DNA of 64,000 nt. Origin: Mucilaginibacter sp. OK268 (GTDB lineage Bacteria; Bacteroidota; Bacteroidia; Sphingobacteriales; Sphingobacteriaceae). Location: assembly GCF_900103125.1 (NCBI RefSeq), contig NZ_FNJV01000001.1, forward strand, positions 496,001-560,000, written 5' to 3'. Under the pieces are notes generated by a model. It saw only the letters and a program-made list of their open reading frames with translations. It was not told the DNA's origin and did no database searches. Each line of letters opens with the position of its first letter. The stretch's first letter is position 1. Shown here piece by piece: positions 26,613 through 36,381 of the stretch. A program made the position numbers and the translations under genes.

Positions 26613-27200
26613 ATGAAAAGTCTGATGGAGATGACTGATGAAGATATCCTGCTTCAATTAAATACAAAGGACGAGACCGCAGCGTTTATTGAAATATACA
26701 ATCGTTATTATGTTCAATTGTATAATGCAGCCTGTAAACGTTGCTCTTCAACCGAAGTTGCTGAAGAAATTGTACAAGATCTTTACATCAATCTATGGAG
26801 GAACCGGGCAACCATCAAAATTAATTCTTCTCTAAGTGGCTATCTGTTTACCGCCGTTCGGAATCTGATACTGAACCAAATTCAGAAAGAAACTGTCAGA
26901 AGGAGGGTTTATGAATCGTTTGTTCATGACAGCATTGATTATGATAATTCCACGGAAGAAATAGTGATGGCTAACGACTTAAGCCATCAATTAAATATAA
27001 ACCTCGGTTTTCTGCCCGAAAAATGCCGTTCCGTATTTGAGCTCAGCCGTAAGCATCATAAAAGTAATAAACAAATTGCTCAGCAATTAGGTATTTCAGA
27101 AAAGACGGTTGAAAATCATATTACAAGGGCCTTAAAATATTTACGTATCGGCCTTCATTATATTCTTTTATCCCTGGCCGCCTTTGTTTTTTTTAAGTAA
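26613..27200 (+). CDS. ECF sigma factor with hydrophobic C-terminus (locus 2)
   Basis: 195 aa. Region 2 is TAAFIEIYNRYYVQLYNAACKR...EVAEEIVQDLYINLWRNR; region 4 is LPEKCRSVFELSRKHHKSN...LGISEKTVENHITRALKYL. It ends with a hydrophobic tail (YILLSLAAFVFFK), like its paralogue in locus 1. It is followed by fecR after 191 bp and should drive the downstream susC/susD/fucosidase genes. Confidence 0.95.
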   Translation: MKSLMEMTDEDILLQLNTKDETAAFIEIYNRYYVQLYNAACKRCSSTEVAEEIVQDLYINLWRNRATIKINSSLSGYLFTAVRNLILNQIQKETVRRRVYESFVHDSIDYDNSTEEIVMANDLSHQLNINLGFLPEKCRSVFELSRKHHKSNKQIAQQLGISEKTVENHITRALKYLRIGLHYILLSLAAFVFFK

Positions 27201-27391
27201 AGGTAAATTCTTACTTATTCTTATCCATAGATTGCTCGTTTAGTTTTATCGCTTTCCGCACAATATATACGTACCAATGAACCTCCGCTGTGTGGGTGTG
27301 ATATGTTTTAATTAAATATTTCATGGCAAATAAGGGGGTGAGGCTTTGAGAACTGTCATATCTGTATAGCCGCTAATTTAAAACCGATTAA

Positions 27392-28420
27392 ATGGAACCT
27401 ATTTCGCCTGAATTAATACAGAAATACCTCAACGGTGCCTGTTCGCCTGAAGAAGAGAACATGGTACTCGAATGGTATAATTCTTTTGAAAGCAAAGCAG
27501 ATCCATATGATCAGTTAAGCATCCAACAGCAGCAGGAATTACGGTTGAGGATGCTGGCGAATATCGAGTCGGGCCTTAATGCTGATCAAAACGGAAAAAC
27601 TGTAAGAATGAAGTTCTTAAAATACATTGGTTATTCCTTAGGTGCTGCCGCTGCGCTTTTATTGTTTCTAAAAATACCAGGCTTTTTAGGTGATCAAAAA
27701 GCAGCGCAATCGACTGCTCATCTTCAGAATGAAGATATTGTTATCAACAATCATACTGGTACTATCTACAAGCAAACCCTACCTGACAAAAGCATTGTTT
27801 GGCTTAGCCCGGGTGCGCACCTAAGTTATCATAAAGTATTTAAAAAAGATTTAAGGGAAGTTACATTATCAGGAGAGTCGTTTTTTGAGGTAACCAAAGA
27901 CCCAGCGCACCCATTTGTGATTTACAGTAATCATATCACTACCAGAGTATGGGGCACCACTTTCCGTGTGCACGATAGTGAACGGGAAACCACTGCAGAA
28001 GTGGCTGTAGTTACCGGTAAGGTATCTGTTGAAATTGCAAATAAAAATAAGCAAATATTTGACGTCAAAAACCAGAGGGATAATAACGTAATGTTGTTGC
28101 CGCGGCAAAAAGTAATTTACGAAGAAACCCGGCATGGTCTGAAGCTCGGGCGGATAGCCGAAATTTCCTCGTTAAATATGTGGACTAAAGCGAATCTTTC
28201 GTTTGAGAAAACCGCTTTACGTGATGTTATTCAGACGCTCAATAAGCAATTTAATGTTGAAATCGTGCTACAGGATAAAGAGTTAAACGGATATATATTG
28301 CAGGCAGACTTTACGGATCAGAGTTTGCCCGACATTATGGAGATGTTAAAAAAACTATTAAAACTAACCTATGTAACGGATGGGAAAAAATTTACGTTGC
28401 AGAAGGAAACCTCTAGATAA
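27392..28420 (+). CDS. FecR-type anti-sigma factor (locus 2)
   Basis: 342 aa. Short N-terminal cytoplasmic part (LIQKYLNGACSPEEENMVLEWYNS), TM helix near residues 75-95 (YIGYSLGAAAALLLFLKIPG), FecR core (LPDKSIVWLSPGAHLSYHK...GESFFEVTKD...TRVWGTTFRVHD) and C-terminal domain (VIQTLNKQFNVEIVLQD). It links the STN domain of the following SusC to the sigma factor. Confidence 0.94.
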   Translation: MEPISPELIQKYLNGACSPEEENMVLEWYNSFESKADPYDQLSIQQQQELRLRMLANIESGLNADQNGKTVRMKFLKYIGYSLGAAAALLLFLKIPGFLGDQKAAQSTAHLQNEDIVINNHTGTIYKQTLPDKSIVWLSPGAHLSYHKVFKKDLREVTLSGESFFEVTKDPAHPFVIYSNHITTRVWGTTFRVHDSERETTAEVAVVTGKVSVEIANKNKQIFDVKNQRDNNVMLLPRQKVIYEETRHGLKLGRIAEISSLNMWTKANLSFEKTALRDVIQTLNKQFNVEIVLQDKELNGYILQADFTDQSLPDIMEMLKKLLKLTYVTDGKKFTLQKETSR

Positions 28421-28485
28421 CCAATTATTATTAACCTTAAATCCCTCATATGAAGAAATCGTAACTACCCTTAATCCCTAAAATG

Positions 28486-28516
28486 AAAGAAAGAGTGCTT
28501 GCGACACCCTTTCTTT
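28486..28516 (+). promoter_or_regulatory. Leader hairpin between fecR and susC (locus 2)
   Basis: Stem AAAGAAAG-A-GTG pairing with CAC-C-CTTTCTTT (one A/C mismatch) around a 7-nt loop CTTGCGA. The closing GTG/CAC pairs and the loop pattern CTTSCRA match the locus 1 leader, although the outer stem sequences differ. Confidence 0.55.
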
Positions 28517-28522
28517 TAGATT

Positions 28523-28573
28523 CCCCCCATGTCTCGGAAAAGAACACCTTAGTTAAGGTGCAGGGGGATTTTT
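28523..28573 (+). terminator. Terminator-like nested hairpin ahead of susC 2
   Basis: Outer pairing CCCCC (from 28523) with GGGGG (28563-28567), inner stem CACCTT-AGTT-AAGGTG (28545-28560), then ATTTTTGT. It resembles an intrinsic terminator or attenuator lying 36 bp before the susC start. It may end the fecR message or gate susC transcription. Confidence 0.6.
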
Positions 28574-28608
28574 GTCTCATTTTTTAACCAAATAAAACAT
28601 TCTAATGT

Positions 28609-31600
28609 ATGAATATTAATTTACAAAGATCCATTGACTGGTGTAGAATCATGAAAATAACATGTAGTCAGCTATTGATAGCAATTGCGTTTACAGGGGT
28701 TTCCCTGGCCAGCCCCAGCCATGCCCAGGGGATATTATCACAACAGGTAAATATCTCTGCTAAAAATATGGATTTGAGCAGCTTTTTAAAAAAGCTGGAA
28801 AAAAAGACCAACGTCAAATTTATTTATTTTCAAAATATACTCGAAAGCACAAAAAAGATAAATATCGATGTACATCAGGAAAAGCTTAAAGATTTGTTAA
28901 CTGAACTACTGAGGCCTTATAACATTAGCTATGATATTGTAAATGACCGGATAGTACTAAGTAAGAATACCAAGGAGCTTTCCATAACAGCTACCGACGC
29001 CAAATCAGGTATCGAAGAAATGCAAGTGGTTTCCGTTAGTGGAAAAGTTACTGACGAGAGCGGCCAGGGCCTCCCCGGCGTAGTTGTGAGATTAAAGGGT
29101 ACGGCTACCGCGGTAAGTACTAACGAACAAGGTGTTTATATCATTAATATACCAGATTATAATGGAACATTGGTTTTCACCTTTATCGGCTATGCCAGTC
29201 GCGAAGTATTGATTAACGGCCAGAAAAACATCAACGTGAAGTTAGAGCCTGAAAGTAAAGATTTAGGCGAAGTTGTCGTTGTCGGTTACGGAACGCAAAA
29301 GAAGGTCAATCTTACCGGTTCGGTATCCAGTATATCTTCAAATGACTTGGATAACAGGCCGATAACACAAGCATCGCAGGCTTTGGCGGGCCTGGCTGCG
29401 GGTGTGCAGGTTTCCCAGGGGAGCGGCCGTCCGGGAAATGACGGAGCAGGTATCACTATAAGAGGAATAGGCTCTTTTGGCGCCGGCCGGGATGCGCTGG
29501 TGTTAATTGATGGATTGGCCGGGTCACTCAATGATATTGATCCGGATAATATAAAAAGCATATCTGTACTAAAGGACGCCGCATCGGCATCTATTTATGG
29601 AACCCGCGCAGCAAATGGGGTGATCCTGGTGGAAACCAAACGCGGACAAAACGGTAAAATGCAAATTGCCTATAATAATTATTTAGGATGGCAAAAGGCA
29701 ACTTCTCTGCCTGATTTTGTGAATTCCTGGGAGTACGCGCAACTCACTGGCGCATCGGCAGATGTGGTCGCCAAATACAAAAGCGGTACCGATCCTGATA
29801 ATTATCCGAACGTATTTCACCTTAAAAATTTACTGAACTCCGGCTCCGGCTTTCAAACGGACCACAACGTGAGTTTCACCGGTGGTGATCAAAAGAATAC
29901 CTATTTGCTTTCCCTTGGATACCTTAACCAAAATGGTATTGTGGCAAAAAATGATTATGAGAAATACAATTTTCTTTTAAATGTAGATAGTAAAATCAAG
30001 GACAATCTGACGTTAAAAGTAAATTTGAATGGTTATTCCGCTAACACCACAGAACCCCGGCAAAATAGCGGAGATATGCAAAGCATTATCGGATATGCCG
30101 TTCGTGAACCCAATACTTTTGCCGGGCTGAGATCCGACGGTACTTACGGACATCAGGATGCTTTCAGTCCGGAGGGCTGGCTGGCCAGCCCATCGTTTAA
30201 TGATACCCGCAATAAATATTTGATGGGTGGCCTTGAGCTTACCTGGGAAATTATTAAGGGACTGACATTAAGTGGTAAAGGCGGCTATAAATACTATGAT
30301 CTTACCAATACCAATTATGTTGCCGATGTTCAGTTTGATGCCAACACGCATATCGGCCCCAACAACTTAACTGTATATAAAGGTGACGGCACGTTAACAA
30401 CCCTTCAGTCCTTATTACAATATACCAGAACAATTCAGAAACATAGTTTTACCATTTTGGCAGGCTATTCGCAGGAATCAAACCGGGATAACTGGATCCG
30501 GGCTTCCAGAGACAATTTTCCCAGCAACCTGTTATATGAACTGAACGCAGGCGCCGCTACCAATATGCAGTCATCGGGTTCCGCATCGGAGTGGGCGTTG
30601 AGGTCCTATTTCGGACGTTTAAATTATGCGTTCGGCGGTAAATACCTCTTTGAAGCCAATGCACGCTACGATGGTTCTTCGCGCTTTCCAAAAAATAACC
30701 GATGGGGATTTTTCCCCTCATTTTCTACCGGCTGGAGGATTTCTGAGGAGTCCTTTATTAAAGACAATATCAGTTGGATCTATAACCTTAAGCTTCGTGC
30801 TTCCTGGGGTGAGTTAGGGAACCAGAATATCTCCAATTACCCGTATCAAAACGCCATCAGCTTAGGGCAAAATTATACTTTTGGTGGAGCTCTTGCACCA
30901 GGCGCCGCATTAACCACATTATCCAATGCCGGCATTAAATGGGAAACAACGCGGATCACTGATGTGGGACTTGATCTGGATGTTTTTAAAGGAAGCCTGA
31001 GTATGACTTTAGACTACTTCGATAAAACGACCTCCGATATTCTTTACAATGTACCTGTTTCTTCGGTGCTGGGCTTAACACCATCAGAAGTTAACGCAGG
31101 TGCAATGAAAAATACCGGTTTTGAGATCATGCTTAAATATAACACTTCGATCGGTAATTTCCATATCGGTTTATCCCCTAACTTCTCCTATGTTAACAGC
31201 AGGGTTACCAAAATTGCAGGAAATATTCAGCAAGACATAGGTGCAGGTTTTTTTGTGGGTCAATCACTTAACCCGGTATATGGTTATGTAGCCGACGGTA
31301 TATTCAAAGATGCTGCCGACGTTGCTGCTTATCCAACACAGCCGATCGCCGGTAGCCCTGGTGTTATCCGCTTTAAGGATATCAGCGGACCAAACGGAGT
31401 CCCGGATGGAGTAGTGAATTCCTACGATCGGACTGTGATCGGCAATACCACCCCTAAATATGCTTATGGCGCGACACTGACAGCCAACTATAAAGGGTTT
31501 GATTTTACAGCCTTGTTGCAGGGCCTGGGAGGATATTCTAAACAGATGGGGTCCTATCAGGCTTTTGCTTATTACAATTCGGGCAATATTCAAAGATGGC

Positions 31601-31947
31601 AGGCAGATAATGCATGGACCGCCGCCAATCCGAATCCGAATGCCGCCTATCCGGCCATAACTAATTTAAGCCAGGGAAGTGAAAATGTACAAACCTCTAC
31701 TTTCTGGAACCGGAATGCCACCTATCTCCGTGTAAAGAACTTACAGCTCGGTTATTCGTTTTCCAACAGCGTGACACAAAAACTTCATATCAGCCGGTTA
31801 AGGGTTTTTATGGGCGGTCAAAATCTGTTTTCGTGGAACCATTTTTATCCTGGATGGGATCCGGAGATGTATCAAGCAACAGGGGACGGACCAAATTTTT
31901 ACCCTATCACCAGCGTTTACACCTTCGGCGTAAATGTTAAATTTTAA
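28609..31947 (+). CDS. susC: SusC-family TonB-dependent receptor with STN domain (locus 2)
   Basis: 1112 aa. Signal region, then an STN domain (LKKLEKKTNVKFIYFQNIL...YDIVNDRIVLS), CarboxypepD_reg-like domain (VSGKVTDESGQGLPGVVVRL), plug (GEVVVVGYGTQKKVNLTGSV, RDALVLIDGLAG) and a barrel ending VNVKF. It is paired with the FecR/sigma genes upstream. It transports the SusD-bound glycan, probably a fucose-containing one given the GH29 gene downstream. Confidence 0.96.
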   Translation: MNINLQRSIDWCRIMKITCSQLLIAIAFTGVSLASPSHAQGILSQQVNISAKNMDLSSFLKKLEKKTNVKFIYFQNILESTKKINIDVHQEKLKDLLTELLRPYNISYDIVNDRIVLSKNTKELSITATDAKSGIEEMQVVSVSGKVTDESGQGLPGVVVRLKGTATAVSTNEQGVYIINIPDYNGTLVFTFIGYASREVLINGQKNINVKLEPESKDLGEVVVVGYGTQKKVNLTGSVSSISSNDLDNRPITQASQALAGLAAGVQVSQGSGRPGNDGAGITIRGIGSFGAGRDALVLIDGLAGSLNDIDPDNIKSISVLKDAASASIYGTRAANGVILVETKRGQNGKMQIAYNNYLGWQKATSLPDFVNSWEYAQLTGASADVVAKYKSGTDPDNYPNVFHLKNLLNSGSGFQTDHNVSFTGGDQKNTYLLSLGYLNQNGIVAKNDYEKYNFLLNVDSKIKDNLTLKVNLNGYSANTTEPRQNSGDMQSIIGYAVREPNTFAGLRSDGTYGHQDAFSPEGWLASPSFNDTRNKYLMGGLELTWEIIKGLTLSGKGGYKYYDLTNTNYVADVQFDANTHIGPNNLTVYKGDGTLTTLQSLLQYTRTIQKHSFTILAGYSQESNRDNWIRASRDNFPSNLLYELNAGAATNMQSSGSASEWALRSYFGRLNYAFGGKYLFEANARYDGSSRFPKNNRWGFFPSFSTGWRISEESFIKDNISWIYNLKLRASWGELGNQNISNYPYQNAISLGQNYTFGGALAPGAALTTLSNAGIKWETTRITDVGLDLDVFKGSLSMTLDYFDKTTSDILYNVPVSSVLGLTPSEVNAGAMKNTGFEIMLKYNTSIGNFHIGLSPNFSYVNSRVTKIAGNIQQDIGAGFFVGQSLNPVYGYVADGIFKDAADVAAYPTQPIAGSPGVIRFKDISGPNGVPDGVVNSYDRTVIGNTTPKYAYGATLTANYKGFDFTALLQGLGGYSKQMGSYQAFAYYNSGNIQRWQADNAWTAANPNPNAAYPAITNLSQGSENVQTSTFWNRNATYLRVKNLQLGYSFSNSVTQKLHISRLRVFMGGQNLFSWNHFYPGWDPEMYQATGDGPNFYPITSVYTFGVNVKF

Positions 31948-31987
31948 CGTGACACATCTTTTTAGATTTAACCATAAAATCACTAAA

Positions 31988-33625
31988 ATGAAAAAGAGCT
32001 ATTTAAACTCAATTATATTTAAAATAAGAATTGTTTTGGTATTGCTGGGGGCATTAACCACAAGCTGTAAAAAGAATTTCTTAGATAAAGAACCGTTAGA
32101 TTCGGTTTCTGATGCAACTTTCTGGAAAACCTCTGCGGACGCTACCCTGGCCCTGAACGGTTGCTACAATACAGGCGCCAATTGGACTGATGAGGATTTC
32201 TGGACACCGAAATCCCTGCTGATACTTGACATGATGGCCGGCGATGGTTCGGAAAAAGAATCTATACCGGATCATGTAACCGATGGAACGTTAACGCCGT
32301 CGTATTGGGTTACCGGGGCATATTGGAAGAATGCTTATAAGCATATCGCCACCGATAATAACTTCCTGGACCATATTGGTAAAGTAACTATGGATGCAAC
32401 ACAAAAAGCGACCATGATCGCTGAAGTACGTACGCTCCGGGCCTATGAATATTTTAACCTCGCTTTATATTTTGGAGATGTTCCGTTGGTCCAGCATGTG
32501 CTGACGATTGCAGAAGCCAACAGTGTTACCCGAACTCCCAAGGCCGATATATGGGCTTTTGTTGAATCGGAGCTGAAAGCCAGCTATCCGGTGCTACCAC
32601 ATTCCAGGCCGGATGGAGAAAATGGCCGTGTTACTTCTGCCGCTGCATTGGCGATATTGGGTAGGTTGCAAATGGCGGAAAAGAAATGGGCAGATGCCGC
32701 TACCACTTACAAAACAATCATGGACTACAACTATTACGTTGTTGATCCAAAATTTCGTGAGCTATTTCAACAGGCCAACGAGTTCAGTCATGAGTTTATC
32801 ATGACATCGCAGTATCTTAAAGATGTTTACTCTAACGTGCTTTTCATATATCTTACACCCGAAACCTGGGGAGGCTGGCACCAATTTTCGCCTTTTAATG
32901 AGTTAGTGAAGGATTATGAATGTACAGATGGCAAAAGTATTGAAGCATCTCCTTTATATGACAAGAATAATCCATACAATAATCGTGATCCGCGGCTGGA
33001 TGCGACCATTATGATCTCGGACCGGACTGTTTTCAGAGGAACAACGTTTTCTTCCAAGCCGGGAACAACATTGTCCGACAGGCTTAACGAGTATCCCGGG
33101 ATCTGGAGTGGGTACTGCATTCATAAATTCCTGGAAGATGATCCGGCGGTTGGTCAAGCATTTAATTCCGGAACCAATTTTCCGTTGATCCGCTACCCGG
33201 AAGTACTTTTAGGCTACCTTGAATCTGAACTTGAATCCGGCGCCTCAATCAATCAATCGCTGCTTGATCAGACCATCAACAAAGTCAGGGGAAGGGCTGC
33301 GGTTAACATGCCCGCAGTAACCACAACAGATCCGACCGCGCTAAGGACAATAATCAGGCGCGAGCGTCATATTGAATTTGCTTTCGAGGGATTGAGATAT
33401 TATGATTGTCTTCGCTGGGGAATTATTGCTTCAGAAAACGACCGCCAGTTTACCGGGATGAAGCTTACCAATACACCGGCATCCTACACCGCATATCCCG
33501 TTGATGCCGATGGTTATTATATTTACAAAAAAAGAAGCTTTGTGACCGGGAAGAATGAATTGTGGCCGATACCGCAATCGGAACGCGATCTGAATAAAAA
33601 TTTAACTCAAAATCCAGGCTATTAA
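31988..33625 (+). CDS. susD: SusD-family lipoprotein (locus 2)
   Basis: 545 aa from ATG 31988, which directly precedes the signal peptide and lipobox LTTSC; the upstream ATG at 31934 would overlap susC and is not favoured. Typical features are KKNFLDKEPLDSVS, VRTLRAYEYFNLALYFGDVPLV, RRERHIEFAFEGLRYYDCLRWG and the terminal LWPIPQSERDLN...LTQNPGY. It is the surface glycan-binding partner of the preceding SusC. Confidence 0.96.
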   Translation: MKKSYLNSIIFKIRIVLVLLGALTTSCKKNFLDKEPLDSVSDATFWKTSADATLALNGCYNTGANWTDEDFWTPKSLLILDMMAGDGSEKESIPDHVTDGTLTPSYWVTGAYWKNAYKHIATDNNFLDHIGKVTMDATQKATMIAEVRTLRAYEYFNLALYFGDVPLVQHVLTIAEANSVTRTPKADIWAFVESELKASYPVLPHSRPDGENGRVTSAAALAILGRLQMAEKKWADAATTYKTIMDYNYYVVDPKFRELFQQANEFSHEFIMTSQYLKDVYSNVLFIYLTPETWGGWHQFSPFNELVKDYECTDGKSIEASPLYDKNNPYNNRDPRLDATIMISDRTVFRGTTFSSKPGTTLSDRLNEYPGIWSGYCIHKFLEDDPAVGQAFNSGTNFPLIRYPEVLLGYLESELESGASINQSLLDQTINKVRGRAAVNMPAVTTTDPTALRTIIRRERHIEFAFEGLRYYDCLRWGIIASENDRQFTGMKLTNTPASYTAYPVDADGYYIYKKRSFVTGKNELWPIPQSERDLNKNLTQNPGY

Positions 33626-33662
33626 GTCTTGCAATCTCCGATTAAAGTATCTTAACATTTAT

Positions 33663-33705
33663 CCGGGAAGGATAGGGCGTAGTTCGTACCGATTGTCCTT
33701 CCCGG
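33663..33705 (+). terminator. Hairpin after susD 2
   Basis: CCGGGAAGGA (33663-33672) pairs exactly with TCCTTCCCGG (33696-33705) around a 23-nt loop, followed by TTGTTTG. Likely terminator for the susCD message. The rest of the 382-bp gap to 34007 has no gene and should hold a separate promoter for the fucosidase. Confidence 0.55.
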
Positions 33706-34007
33706 TTGTTTGCAAATTAAATCTACCGCACTGAGGCCGCATTTGCTTTCTAAATTAAACAGCATTTAAAATCTATCGTTGCCTGATGATGTGATTCGAA
33801 GGGCGGATTGATCAGATTACCAAACATTTGATAATAATAAAATGAAAGATAGTCCTAGCCCGAAATTTAATAAAACATACTACCGGACAGCTAAAGAAAT
33901 TTACTTCCCACTTGATACGATTGAATTAATTTAAGCAAATAGTTATACGTGAGTTTAGGCAATTTTAAAACCAAAGTCAATTAAAAAACAATAATCTGTA
34001 ATTAATC

Positions 34008-35789
34008 ATGAGCAGAATTTTAAGCGTTATTTTTTTTATCGCAATAGCGTCATTTAAGCTAAGTGCACAAAACATTAACAAAAAAGTAAAAATTACACCA
34101 AAAACACAGTTTCCACAGCTTTCCCCGTTTCCAGCTACTCCTGTTCGGCTACCTATTGATAGTGTGCTTATGGGTGATTGGAAGTCATTTCCTGAAGTCA
34201 AATTGGATATCCCTATTGCTGACGGCCCGTTTAAGCCGACCTGGGAATCAATAGAAAAGAATTATCCGGGTGAGCCTGCATGGCTTCGTCAGGCGAAGTT
34301 TGGTATATGGGTCCACTTTGGACCGCAAGCGGCAGGTGAGAGCGGCGATTGGTACGCGCGCAGGCTTTATACGCCGGGGACAAAAGCCTATAATAATCAC
34401 CTCAAGAAATATGGTCACCCTTCCGAAGCTGGATACAAAGAAGTGCTTCGTGATTGGAACCCTATCAAACTTGACCCTGCTAAATTGACTAAGATATATA
34501 AAGATGCTGGGGCCCGGTTCCTGATGATTCAGGGTGTACATCATGACAATTACGATATGTGGAATTCGCGTTATCAGCCATGGAATTCTGTTAATATTGG
34601 TCCCAGGCGCGATATAATTGGCGAATGGGCTAAAGCTTGCCGGGCAAATGATATGCGTTATGGAGTAACTTTCCATCACGAATATACCTGGTGGTGGTGG
34701 CAAACAGCGTTTGGGAGCGACAAAGTTGGCGAAAAAAAGGGCATCCCTTACGATGGTAACCTCACCTTAGCCGATGGTAAAGGCAAATGGTGGCAAGGGT
34801 ATGATCCGCGTTTACTTTACGGAATTGACCTGCGCGAATATAAAGGCGTTGAAAAGGAAGCGGCTTCTCCATGGAACCCACCGCCAGCCGGCATTTTTAA
34901 CAATCATTTGGACTATGCCAAATGGTATGCCACTCGATGGGCGTTAAGGATGATGGATGTGGTAAAACATTACGATCCTGATTTTATTTACACCGACGGC
35001 ACGGTTCAAGGGCCATTTACAGGTAACGGAACAGGCACCGGGTTAAAAGCCAATGCCATGCAAACAGTTATTGCAGATTATTATAACCGTACGCTCAAAA
35101 AGCGAGGGGCGGTAAACACATTTAGCATCGTAAAATTCCGCGATAAAACAAATGGCACAGTAAATACCGAGGAATTCGGAATTCCGGCGAATATAAAAAC
35201 CGATCAACCCTGGATAGCTGAAGCGCCGGTAGGCGATTGGTTTTACGAACCTGGATTTACATATGACTCGGGTATGGTGATCCGTTATATTATAGAGGCC
35301 ATAGCCCGCGACGGAAACGCGGCAGTATGTATCTCGATTTTGCCCGATGGATCACTGGATAAGGGCAGCCAGCAGCTATTAAAGGAAGTGGGTGTCTGGA
35401 TGCGCCGCAACGGCGAGGCCGTTTATGGAAGCCACGCTTGGGTCATCGCTGGCGAAGGAGAACAAGTGAATGGCAAGCTGAAAATGCTGCCTCCGGGCGC
35501 ATTGACTCGCAGGCAGGCCGAATTTAAATTCGATCTCCGGGATTTTCGTTTTACCAGAGGCAAAAATGGAGCGTTGTATGCTTTTTGCATGACCGTACCT
35601 TTATCCGGAACACGCTTAATGATAAGATCATTGGGTACAGATTCAAAGCATCTTACCAAGGAAATTAAATCTGTGACACTGTTGGGTTATAACGGTAAAC
35701 TGCAATGGAAACAGGAAGCCGAAGGGCTGTCTGTCATCTGCCCATCGAACATGCCGTACTCGACTTCCATTGTGTTCAGGATTGATTAA
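34008..35789 (+). CDS. Alpha-L-fucosidase, GH29, secreted
   Basis: 593 aa with a signal peptide (ILSVIFFIAIASFKLSAQ). GH29 barrel: WLRQAKFGIWVHFGPQ, ARFLMIQGVHHDNYDMWNS, RYGVTFHHEYTWWWW, and DFIYTDG with the presumed nucleophile at D330, followed by GGAVNTFSIVK-like segments and ISILPDGSLDKGSQQLL. It removes terminal alpha-L-fucose from glycans. It is the only recognisable hydrolase of locus 2, 382 bp behind susD. Confidence 0.93.
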   Translation: MSRILSVIFFIAIASFKLSAQNINKKVKITPKTQFPQLSPFPATPVRLPIDSVLMGDWKSFPEVKLDIPIADGPFKPTWESIEKNYPGEPAWLRQAKFGIWVHFGPQAAGESGDWYARRLYTPGTKAYNNHLKKYGHPSEAGYKEVLRDWNPIKLDPAKLTKIYKDAGARFLMIQGVHHDNYDMWNSRYQPWNSVNIGPRRDIIGEWAKACRANDMRYGVTFHHEYTWWWWQTAFGSDKVGEKKGIPYDGNLTLADGKGKWWQGYDPRLLYGIDLREYKGVEKEAASPWNPPPAGIFNNHLDYAKWYATRWALRMMDVVKHYDPDFIYTDGTVQGPFTGNGTGTGLKANAMQTVIADYYNRTLKKRGAVNTFSIVKFRDKTNGTVNTEEFGIPANIKTDQPWIAEAPVGDWFYEPGFTYDSGMVIRYIIEAIARDGNAAVCISILPDGSLDKGSQQLLKEVGVWMRRNGEAVYGSHAWVIAGEGEQVNGKLKMLPPGALTRRQAEFKFDLRDFRFTRGKNGALYAFCMTVPLSGTRLMIRSLGTDSKHLTKEIKSVTLLGYNGKLQWKQEAEGLSVICPSNMPYSTSIVFRID

Positions 35790-35807
35790 GGACAGTTAAT
35801 CTTATCA

Positions 35808-35845
35808 ACGACAATAAGGGAATCTTTTAATCCCCTTATTGTCGT
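35808..35845 (+). terminator. Hairpin after the fucosidase gene
   Basis: ACGACAATAAGGG pairs with CCCTTATTGTCGT around an ~11-nt A/T-rich loop, starting about 20 bases after the stop. No long T-run, but the stem is strong. The region from here to 35990 contains no gene. Confidence 0.6.
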
Positions 35846-35990
35846 AAGTTAAAGAAATTCGAATTTAAAGTTGGTAGTCGTTTAAATGGATTTTTTTACA
35901 TTTTGAGGTTGCAGGTCAAAAACCGACAATGAAAATTTTCTGTGCCTGGTAACGGCTGATCATTTGTATATAATCTGATGATATTATTTT

Positions 35991-36253
35991 TTATTCTTTG
36001 CCCATCCCTATTGTATGCCACCGCTGCCCCATCGGACAGACCAGGCACTTCACTGCCTCGTTATAATACAGGCTGTCGTTACTGAATGCTTTGATGTCTT
36101 CTTTTTGTTCTTTATCAACCTTATTGTATTTATGTAGGCTTCGATGCCCTTTCCCCGCAATATGACGTGGTTTTCGTCAGAGCAGTAACCCACATCTGCT
36201 ACCACCGCTTCAGGAAGTTGATCTGAAGATAATAGCGGTAACAACTTCTCCAA
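35991..36253 (-). pseudogene. IS1182-type transposase remnant, frameshifted
   Basis: Minus-strand reading gives PEAVVADVGYCSDENH then ILRGKGIEAYINT, the DDE-domain Asp region of IS1182-like transposases. A frameshift follows, then NDSLYYNEAVKCLVCPMGQRW, the Cys-containing segment that follows in the same family. Both ends of the gene are missing. It marks the border between glycan locus 2 and the tra operon. Confidence 0.7.
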
Positions 36254-36340
36254 TTTATATGCTAGCAGTGTCAGCTATCCGGGTCAAATGGCTTAAAGAC
36301 TACTTTCCCTCCTATAACTTTAAATAGCCAAACCTTTTAA

Positions 36341-36374
36341 AAATAAAAAGGGCCGCCTCGCTTTTGAGACGGCC
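36341..36374 (-). terminator. Intrinsic terminator of the tra operon
   Basis: On the minus strand GGCCGTCTC-AAAAGC-GAGGCGGCC (one T-G pair) is followed by CTTTTTATTTTT. It starts 8 bases after the stop of the last operon gene. Strong, typical Rho-independent terminator. Confidence 0.85.
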
Positions 36375-36381
36375 TCTTATT

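Noticed and set aside
36050..36253. Intact 67-aa transposase gene
   Set aside because: The family motif continues in another frame after about residue 43, so it is a frameshifted remnant, not a gene.
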